Below are positions 58,409 through 64,000 of a DNA stretch of 64,000 bases, piece by piece (position 1 is the first letter of the stretch; each line of letters opens with the position of its first letter). Made by a program: the position numbers and the translations under genes. This DNA is from Bacteroidales bacterium UBA3653 (GTDB lineage: Bacteria; Bacteroidota; Bacteroidia; Bacteroidales; Paludibacteraceae), in assembly GCA_002373505.1 (NCBI GenBank), contig DFKE01000012.1, forward strand, positions 224,395-288,394. The letters are read 5' to 3'. The notes below the pieces were generated by a model. The model was not told where the DNA came from. It did not search any database and saw nothing but the letters and a program-made list of their open reading frames with translations.

Positions 58409-60796
58409 ATGCGCAAGAGTCTTCTTTGCCTCATGGTGTTGTTCGCGCTCTGCGTCTCGGCGCAGGTGTCCACCAATCCGGCAATTATAGAACCCAATTA
58501 TACCGGTAAGATAACCATTACCTTTGATCCCAAAGGCGGTAACGGCGGTATGGCTACTGCCACCAAGTGTTACGCCCATACGGGCTATTGTACCAAGACC
58601 CAGAACTGGCTTGGTGTGAAAGCGACATGGCGTTCGGCTTCCGCTCCGCAGTTGACCAAGACCGCTGACGGCAAATGGCAGCTGGAGATCGACAATATGT
58701 ACACCTATTATAACATCCCGTCGGGAACAGAGGTGTACGCGCTGGCGTTCGTGTTCAACGACGGCCCTGGCGGAACGAAAGAAGGCAAGACTGCTTCCGG
58801 TGGCGATATCTTTGTGGTGCTCGGCGAGGAAAACTCGGCTTCTGATATCTGGGAGGCGGTGAAAGAAGTACAGCCGGTGACGGGAACCCGTCCTTCGGGT
58901 GTTGATCAAGGTATCTACTACGGTTCGGACGGCACGTCTGTGACCCTTTGTACCTATGCCGCTTCCAAGACGGCGCCTGCCAAACGTGTCTTCCTCCTCG
59001 GCGATATGACAGGATGGAAACTGGATGCGGCGCACCAGTTGAAGCGGGACGGCAACTATTTCTGGATCACCCTGACCGGTCTGGAGCCGGGCAAGGAATA
59101 CCGTTTCCAATATGCCGTAGAGCGCGCGGACGGTGTGAAGAAACAGATCTCCGACCTTTATTCGGAGAAAGTTATTCACCCGGACGACCAGTGGGAGCCG
59201 CGCAGCGCCGACCCGACGCTGATCCAGTACCCGCTCAAGGGTGCCGACGGCGGGTATGTGACGGTAATACAGACTCAGAAACCCGCTTTCCAGTGGTCGG
59301 ACGCAACGCTCAATTTCCAGCGTCCGGACAAGAATAACCTTGTTATATACGAGCTCTGGGTGTATGACTATACCGCCAACCGCACGCTCAAAGGCGTGCG
59401 CGAACGGCTGGATTATTTGCAGCAGTTAGGCGTCAACGCTATCGAGCTGATGCCGATATGCGAGTTCGACGGCAACTACAACTGGGGTTATTCGCCTAAC
59501 CACTATTTCGCGCCGGATAGAGCGTACGGATCGGAGAATGATATCAAGTCGTTCATAGACGAATGTCACCAACGCGGCATGGCCGTTATCCTCGACATGG
59601 TGTTCAACCATGCTACGGGGCTTAACCCGATGAACAAACTGTACCCGTACGGAACGGATCTGAGCCAGAACCCGTGGTTCAACGTCACGGCTCCACACAG
59701 CGACAACGTGTATGAGGACTGGAACCATGATTTCGAGCCTGCGCAGAAGATGTTCAAACGCGCTATCCAATACTGGCTCCGGGAGTATAAAGTGGACGGT
59801 TTCCGCTTCGACCTCAGCCATGGTTTCTGCGGCACGACGAAGAACTCGGTGACACACCTCAAGGACTACTATAACAACGCACTGAAGGCTGTTTCGCCTA
59901 CCGCTTATATGATTTGTGAGCACTGGGGCGACCAGATGGGTTCCGAGCGTCCGCAACTCATCAACGAGGGTATGCTCTGCTGGAACAACACCACCAATGC
60001 CTATTGCCAGACGGCGATGGGGTGGCTCAAAGACGGCGATTCTTTTGCCGAGGCTAACAAGGACGGCTATGTCTCTTATTGCGAGAGCCACGACGAGGAG
60101 CGCATGCAATATAAATGCAAGATGTGGGGCAACGGAGACGTCAAGACCAACCTCGCCACCCGTATCGCCCGCGTGCCGGCTAACGTAGCGATGAACGTGC
60201 TCCTGAACGGATCGCATATGATCTGGCAGTTCGAGGAGATCGGTTATGACTTCTCGATCAATAGTGATGTGGATCATCAGAACGGAAACAAGAGCGACTA
60301 TCGTTGCAATAAGAAACCGCGTCCGGAGCCGCTCGGCTATTTCCACGACCCGGACCGTGTAGCCGCCTACACCAAGTGCGCCCAGGCTATACGTCTCCGC
60401 ACGGAGATTATGCCGGACGTGTTTGCTGGCAATCCGACAGCCCAGTCGCTCGGCTCGGGCGCCAAAGTGCGCTATGTGCAGTGGGGGAACGATGTGTATG
60501 TGGTGGCGAACTTCGACATCAGCGCGCAGAGCGCCACACTGCCTTCCGGCACATGGTATGACTACTATGCCGGCGGTACCAAGACCGGCTCTGTCTCCCT
60601 GCAGCCCGGAGAACTGAAGATCTTTACGGGCAAGCAAGTGACGCTGCCGGTTATCAATACTGATCTGGAGTCCCTGCTGCCCATTGAGCAGGTGGCAACG
60701 GAGCAAGTACAGAGTACCAAGATTCTCCGCGACGGTCAGATACTTATCCTCCGTGGCGACAAGACCTATAACCTTCAGGGACAAAGAGTTAAGTAA
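58409..60796 (+). CDS. Secreted GH13 glycoside hydrolase (pullulanase/branching-like layout)
   Basis: The 795-aa product has a signal peptide (to CVSAQ), an N-terminal beta module (YTGKITITFDPKGGNGG), a CBM48-like module (RVFLLGDMTGWKLDAAHQLK, KEYRFQYAVE) and a GH13 domain: NWGYSPNHYFAPDRAYGS, VILDMVFNHATG, VDGFRFDLSHGF (nucleophile), YMICEHWGD (acid/base) and SYCESHDEER. CBM48 plus the GYNP/GYSPNHY motif suggests a pullulanase- or branched-glucan-type activity rather than plain alpha-amylase. It ends with the shared tail (ILRDGQILILRGDKTYN, then GQRVK). With its neighbours it forms an outer starch-degrading set without SusC/SusD in view. Confidence 0.88.
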   Translation: MRKSLLCLMVLFALCVSAQVSTNPAIIEPNYTGKITITFDPKGGNGGMATATKCYAHTGYCTKTQNWLGVKATWRSASAPQLTKTADGKWQLEIDNMYTYYNIPSGTEVYALAFVFNDGPGGTKEGKTASGGDIFVVLGEENSASDIWEAVKEVQPVTGTRPSGVDQGIYYGSDGTSVTLCTYAASKTAPAKRVFLLGDMTGWKLDAAHQLKRDGNYFWITLTGLEPGKEYRFQYAVERADGVKKQISDLYSEKVIHPDDQWEPRSADPTLIQYPLKGADGGYVTVIQTQKPAFQWSDATLNFQRPDKNNLVIYELWVYDYTANRTLKGVRERLDYLQQLGVNAIELMPICEFDGNYNWGYSPNHYFAPDRAYGSENDIKSFIDECHQRGMAVILDMVFNHATGLNPMNKLYPYGTDLSQNPWFNVTAPHSDNVYEDWNHDFEPAQKMFKRAIQYWLREYKVDGFRFDLSHGFCGTTKNSVTHLKDYYNNALKAVSPTAYMICEHWGDQMGSERPQLINEGMLCWNNTTNAYCQTAMGWLKDGDSFAEANKDGYVSYCESHDEERMQYKCKMWGNGDVKTNLATRIARVPANVAMNVLLNGSHMIWQFEEIGYDFSINSDVDHQNGNKSDYRCNKKPRPEPLGYFHDPDRVAAYTKCAQAIRLRTEIMPDVFAGNPTAQSLGSGAKVRYVQWGNDVYVVANFDISAQSATLPSGTWYDYYAGGTKTGSVSLQPGELKIFTGKQVTLPVINTDLESLLPIEQVATEQVQSTKILRDGQILILRGDKTYNLQGQRVK

Positions 60797-60816
60797 TACT
60801 CGGCCTGTAAAACGTA

Positions 60817-61449
60817 ATGTACATTGCCATAGCAGGAAATATCGGAGCAGGAAAGACGACGCTGACGAAGATGTTAGCGAAGTATTACGGATGGGAGCCG
60901 CGGTTTGAATCCGTGAGCTTCAATCCGTACCTGGAGGACTATTATACGGATATCAAGCGCTGGGCGTTCTGTCTGGAGACCTATTTCCTCAAGGAGCGGT
61001 TCAAGGACATGATCCGCGTCCAGCAATCCGGCCATACGATTGTGCAGGACCGCTCGATCTTCGAAGGGGTCTATGTCTTCGTCAGGAACAACTACGAACG
61101 GGGCGACCTCAGCGAACGAGACTATCAGACCTTCATGGAACTCTTTGACCTGCTGAAATCTCAGATGAAAATGCCCGATATGATGATTTATCTGCGCAAG
61201 TCCGTGCCCGCACTCGTCGCACAGATCCAGAAAAGAGGACGCGACTATGAGCAGCAGATGGAGATTGACTATCTCAAGGGCCTGAACGACAAATACGAAG
61301 ATTTTATCTTCCGCCGGTATGAGGGACGGGTTCTCGTCATTGACTCCGACGGCATGGATTTTGAAAACAACCCCGCTGACTTCCGGACGGTTATCAATAA
61401 GATTGATGCCGAGCTCTTCGGACTATTCAGCGAAAATAACTGGAAATAA
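60817..61449 (+). CDS. Deoxynucleoside kinase, first copy
   Basis: The 210-aa protein has a P-loop (IAGNIGAGKTTL), PRFESVSFNPYLEDYY, VQDRSIFEG (catalytic DRS) and a lid RGRDYEQQM. This is the dNK family (deoxyadenosine/deoxyguanosine kinase-like), which phosphorylates deoxynucleosides for salvage. It begins 20 nt after the GH13 gene, and the second copy follows after 1 nt. Substrate preference cannot be fixed from sequence. Confidence 0.9.
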   Translation: MYIAIAGNIGAGKTTLTKMLAKYYGWEPRFESVSFNPYLEDYYTDIKRWAFCLETYFLKERFKDMIRVQQSGHTIVQDRSIFEGVYVFVRNNYERGDLSERDYQTFMELFDLLKSQMKMPDMMIYLRKSVPALVAQIQKRGRDYEQQMEIDYLKGLNDKYEDFIFRRYEGRVLVIDSDGMDFENNPADFRTVINKIDAELFGLFSENNWK

Positions 61450-61450
61450 T

Positions 61451-62098
61451 ATGCATATAGCTGTAGCAGGAAACATTGGTTGCGGTAAGACCACGCTGAC
61501 CAATATGCTCGCCAAACATTATGGCTGGGAGCCGCGGTTTGAATCCGTGGAGTATAACCCCTACCTCGAGGATTTCTATGCCGACATGGCTCGATGGTCG
61601 TTCAACCTGCAGGTCTATTTCCTCAACAAACGATTCAAGGATGTGGTGGAGATCGGCAAGTCGGACAAGTATATCATTCAGGACCGTACAATCTACGAGG
61701 ATGCGCGCATCTTTGCGCCTAACCTCCATGACCAGGGCATGATGTCTGACCGCGATTTTGAAAACTACCAGGATCTCTTTGACCTCATGACTACGCTTGT
61801 CAAAATGCCCGACCTGCTCATCTATGTGAGGGCTTCGGTGCCTACGCTCGTAGCGCAGATCCAGAAACGCGCACGAGGCTATGAACAGCAGATCAAACTC
61901 GACTACCTGCAAGGACTCAACGACAAGTACGAGGCATGGATCAAGGATTATAAAGGCAATCTCCTGATCGTGGACGGAGACCATGTCAAGTTCGGCGACA
62001 ACCCCGAGGACTTCCGCTGGGTCACCGACCATATCGACGCACAGCTCTTCGGACTCTTCCCCTTCGAAGCAGAGGAGAAGACCGGCAAGGAGATATAA
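61451..62098 (+). CDS. Deoxynucleoside kinase, second copy
   Basis: ATG 61451 (MHIAVAGNIGCGKTTLTNML) is used; the longer ORF to 61319 overlaps the first kinase in another frame. The 215-aa protein is a clear paralogue of its neighbour (same P-loop with Cys for Ala, PRFESVEYNPYLEDFY, IQDRTIYED, RARGYEQQI). DRT replaces DRS. Tandem dNK pairs in other bacteria form heterodimers with different base preferences, so this pair may do the same (inference). Its stop is directly followed by the Xer start. Confidence 0.9.
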   Translation: MHIAVAGNIGCGKTTLTNMLAKHYGWEPRFESVEYNPYLEDFYADMARWSFNLQVYFLNKRFKDVVEIGKSDKYIIQDRTIYEDARIFAPNLHDQGMMSDRDFENYQDLFDLMTTLVKMPDLLIYVRASVPTLVAQIQKRARGYEQQIKLDYLQGLNDKYEAWIKDYKGNLLIVDGDHVKFGDNPEDFRWVTDHIDAQLFGLFPFEAEEKTGKEI

Positions 62099-63067
62099 AT
62101 GATTCAGCATTTCTTGGATTATATTGCGATAGAGCGGAAATACTCGCCGCGTACGGTGGAGGCGTACAGGGATGACTTGCGCGATTTCTGCCGCTACATG
62201 GGGTGGGGTGACGCTCCGTCCGACGAACAGATACAGGGTATCGGCGAGGACGACGTCAAACTATGGATGCTGGAATTGCTGGAGAAACAGCATCAGTCCC
62301 CCCGTTCGGTCAAACGCAAGCTGTCCGCCTTGCGCAGTTTCTTTAAATGGGCGCTGAGGCTGAAGAAAGTGCGGCGTGACGTCACCGCCCGCGTCGTACC
62401 CCCAAAGGCGGACAAACCGCTGCCGGTATTCTTCCGGGAAGCGGAGATGGCGGATTTCGAGTCGAAAGTAGAAAGCCGAAAGTCGAAAGCCGAGGAAGAT
62501 CCCTTCGAGACCCTCCGCGATGCGCTTATCATCGAGATGCTGTACCAGACCGGTATGCGCCAGGCGGAGATGTTGGGGCTGCAGGATGCCGACATCGACC
62601 TGATACAGGGTCAGGTGCGGATCTTCGGAAAACGGAGAAAGGAACGGATCGTTCCGATAGGCAAGGGATTGATAGCGCAGATCAAGGAATACATGGAATT
62701 TCGGAATACCGAAATAGCGGAATCCCAGAATACCGAAGGACCGCAGACCTTCTTTGTGAAGATCAATAAGTCTGGCGAGGTGGTGCCGATGACGAAAAAC
62801 ACCTTATATAATATCGTGCGCACGCGTATGGGGGAGGTCTCGACGCTTAAGAAACACTCGCCGCACGTGCTCCGTCATACCTTCGCTACTACAATGCTGG
62901 ATAACGGCGCCGACATCCGTACGATCCAGGAACTGTTGGGGCATGCCTCACTCAGTACAACCCAGGTCTATACGCATACTACGTTTGAACAGATAAAACG
63001 TGTCTATATGGCTACTCACCCTCGGGCAAAGCAGGGAGAGAAGGACAAAAATGAGAAAAAAGACTGA
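62099..63067 (+). CDS. xerC: XerC/XerD-family tyrosine recombinase
   Basis: The 322-aa protein has a SAM-like N-terminal domain (FLDYIAIERKYSPRTVEAYR) and the catalytic residues of tyrosine recombinases: R in YQTGMRQAEMLGL, K in FGKRRKERIVP, HVLRHTFATTM, LLGHASLSTTQVYTH (Tyr nucleophile). Its length and chromosomal place suggest the dif recombinase XerC or XerD rather than a phage integrase. Two inserts are repeat-derived: ESKVESRKSKAEED (62456-62492) and FRNTEIAESQNTEG (62696-62740), both in frame and away from catalytic residues. The start overlaps none of the previous gene but directly abuts its stop. Confidence 0.9.
   Translation: MIQHFLDYIAIERKYSPRTVEAYRDDLRDFCRYMGWGDAPSDEQIQGIGEDDVKLWMLELLEKQHQSPRSVKRKLSALRSFFKWALRLKKVRRDVTARVVPPKADKPLPVFFREAEMADFESKVESRKSKAEEDPFETLRDALIIEMLYQTGMRQAEMLGLQDADIDLIQGQVRIFGKRRKERIVPIGKGLIAQIKEYMEFRNTEIAESQNTEGPQTFFVKINKSGEVVPMTKNTLYNIVRTRMGEVSTLKKHSPHVLRHTFATTMLDNGADIRTIQELLGHASLSTTQVYTHTTFEQIKRVYMATHPRAKQGEKDKNEKKD
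62456..62492 (+). repeat. Period-7 GAAAGTC repeat in the Xer gene
   Basis: GAGTCGA, AAGTAGA, AAGCCGA, AAGTCGA, AAGCCGA units encode ESKVESRKSKAE. It resembles 44441-44470 in tsaB. Confidence 0.75.
62696..62740 (+). repeat. GGAATACCGAA-type repeat in the Xer gene
   Basis: GGAATACC, GAAATAGC, GGAATCCC, AGAATACC units (period 8) encode RNTEIAESQNTE in frame. Confidence 0.55.
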
Positions 63068-63093
63068 TTTTTGCATTTTTTTTGCAGAAATAT

Positions 63094-63124
63094 TTGGTCA
63101 ATTCAAAAAAATGTAGTAATTTTG
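63094..63124 (+). promoter_or_regulatory. Promoter of the tRNA cluster
   Basis: TTG (63094-63096), 20-nt spacer, TAATTTTG (63117-63124). A CGTTCG/CGAACG hairpin lies in the leader. Confidence 0.75.
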
Positions 63125-63167
63125 CACGCTTTTTCGTTCGGACAGTAAAAACGAACGGCTGAGTAAC

Positions 63168-63240
63168 GCCTCTATAGCTCAGTTGGTAGAGCACTAGATT
63201 TGTAATCCAGCGGTCGTTGGTTCGAGTCCGACTAGAGGCT
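63168..63240 (+). tRNA. tRNA-Thr (TGT)
   Basis: Acceptor GCCTCTA/TAGAGGC plus T, anticodon loop TTTGTAA, T-loop TTCGAGT. 73 nt. Confidence 0.95.
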
Positions 63241-63259
63241 CAAAAGATCTTTGAAAACC

Positions 63260-63341
63260 GGGTGTGTTCCAGAGTGGCCAAATGGGGCAGACTGTAAATC
63301 TGCTGTCTTCGACTTCGGTGGTTCGAATCCATCCGCACCCA
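63260..63341 (+). tRNA. tRNA-Tyr (GTA)
   Basis: Acceptor GGGTGTG/CGCACCC plus A, anticodon arm GCAGA-CTGTAAA-TCTGC, a long variable arm (class II), T-loop TTCGAAT. 82 nt. Confidence 0.95.
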
Positions 63342-63446
63342 CAATCCAAATGCGGAAGTCTTTAGCGGGGAGAGTGAAAGCTCGCTTTTGCAACTCGACG
63401 AAGCAAAGACTCCCGTGAATTGGAGTGCTTCGAGCACGTCCGATTT

Positions 63447-63519
63447 GCGGAAATAGCTCAGTCGATAGAGCACTAGCCTTCCAAGCTGGGGGTCGCGGGT
63501 TTGAGTCCCGTTTTCCGCT
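63447..63519 (+). tRNA. tRNA-Gly (TCC)
   Basis: Acceptor GCGGAAA/TTTCCGC plus T, anticodon loop CTTCCAA. 73 nt. Confidence 0.95.
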
Positions 63520-63554
63520 CAAGAGAGACCTACCTCTCCTTAATAAAAGGAAAT

Positions 63555-63626
<72 letters not shown>

Positions 63627-63649
63627 CTCTCGCGATAAAACGCGTGAAA

Positions 63650-63685
63650 AGGCAGGTCAACGGTCTACATTGACCGGCCTTTTTT
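63650..63685 (+). terminator. Terminator between the tRNA cluster and tuf
   Basis: GGC-AGGTCAA pairs with TTGACC-GGCC, followed by six or more T. Confidence 0.75.
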
Positions 63686-63749
63686 AAGTTAAAGAAACAA
63701 ACAAAAACAATTTTTGTTTATTAACGTTAATAAAAATTAAAGAATTACT

Positions 63750-64000
63750 ATGGCAAAAGAAAAATTTGACCGTTCGAAACCGCACGTAAACATCGGTACC
63801 ATCGGTCACGTTGACCACGGAAAAACGACTCTGACCGCAGCTATTACCACCGTATTGGCAAAGAAGGGTCTTTCGGAGCAGCGTTCTTTCGATTCAATCG
63901 ATAACGCTCCCGAGGAGAAAGAGCGTGGTATCACAATCAACACCGCTCACGTTGAGTATCAAACTGCTAACCGCCACTACGCACACGTAGACTGCCCGGG
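63750..64000 (+). CDS. tuf: Elongation factor Tu, 3'-truncated by window edge
   Basis: ATG 63750 starts MAKEKFDRSKPHVNIGTIGH, then VDHGKTTLTAAIT (P-loop), PEEKERGITINTAHVEY (switch I) and HVDCPG (start of the G3 motif) at the window end. EF-Tu delivers aminoacyl-tRNA to the ribosome. It follows the Thr-Tyr-Gly-Thr tRNA cluster, a gene order shared with many bacteria. Confidence 0.97.
   Translation, partial: MAKEKFDRSKPHVNIGTIGHVDHGKTTLTAAITTVLAKKGLSEQRSFDSIDNAPEEKERGITINTAHVEYQTANRHYAHVDCP

Overview
The window looks like a chromosome segment of an uncultured, probably gut- or rumen-type, member of the Bacteroidales. Promoters fit the Bacteroidetes pattern: a TTG box, a spacer of about 20 nt, then TAnnTTTG. 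One secreted protein ends in a canonical type IX secretion (T9SS) type A sorting domain, and a PorW/SprE-like T9SS lipoprotein is encoded. HipA, RhuM, KilA-N and DUF4143 proteins of Bacteroidetes flavour are present. The right end carries tRNA-Thr, Tyr, Gly, Thr and then tuf. No assembly or taxonomy data were available, so the placement is an inference from gene content.

Layout. 1-6.15 kb: the 3' part of a giant surface protein (its 5' end lies outside the window) and a 55-aa proline-rich peptide. 6.3-8.7 kb: a minus-strand set of six small genes, most of unknown function. 8.8-18 kb: an accessory island with a decayed and an intact hipBA pair, a DUF4143 ATPase, an intact RhuM gene, fragments of AAA ATPase, YhcG and KilA-N genes, a duplicated and internally deleted RhuM copy, and an AT-rich lgt-like plus phosphoethanolamine-transferase-like pair. 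18-43.8 kb: a run of secreted or envelope genes led by a 3860-aa protein paralogous to the first gene, followed by a two-TM low-complexity protein, three mid-size secreted proteins, a 2003-aa repeat protein with a T9SS domain and an outer-membrane barrel with a TolA-like linker. 43.8-53.8 kb: housekeeping genes (tsaB, porW-like, tRNA-Pro, miaB, greA, HIT, TerB-like, M13 peptidase, tRNA-Phe, trmO). 54.1-60.8 kb: three secreted GH13 enzymes and a carbohydrate-binding-like protein. 60.8-64 kb: two tandem deoxynucleoside kinases, a Xer recombinase, four tRNAs and the start of tuf.

How the genes fit together. Eight secreted proteins share a short C-terminal tail of about 24 residues, roughly K-[VI]-[LI]-x-[DNH]-G-x-[LI]-x-I-...-Y-[DN]-x-x-G-x-x-[VI], ending within a few residues of the stop. 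The tail occurs both in the giant surface proteins and in the amylase cluster, so it probably marks one common export or attachment route. The T9SS PorW-like lipoprotein gene lies just downstream of the surface-protein genes.

The most unusual global feature is a set of short degenerate tandem repeats with periods of about 7, 8 or 11 nt. They occur between genes and also in frame inside conserved genes (tsaB, miaB, the Xer gene) and inside the linker just before the C-terminal tails. Several longer dispersed repeats (a GCCCTT-GGC element, a gene-leader repeat, a tRNA-Pro 3' fragment) add to the picture of a repeat-driven, plastic genome.
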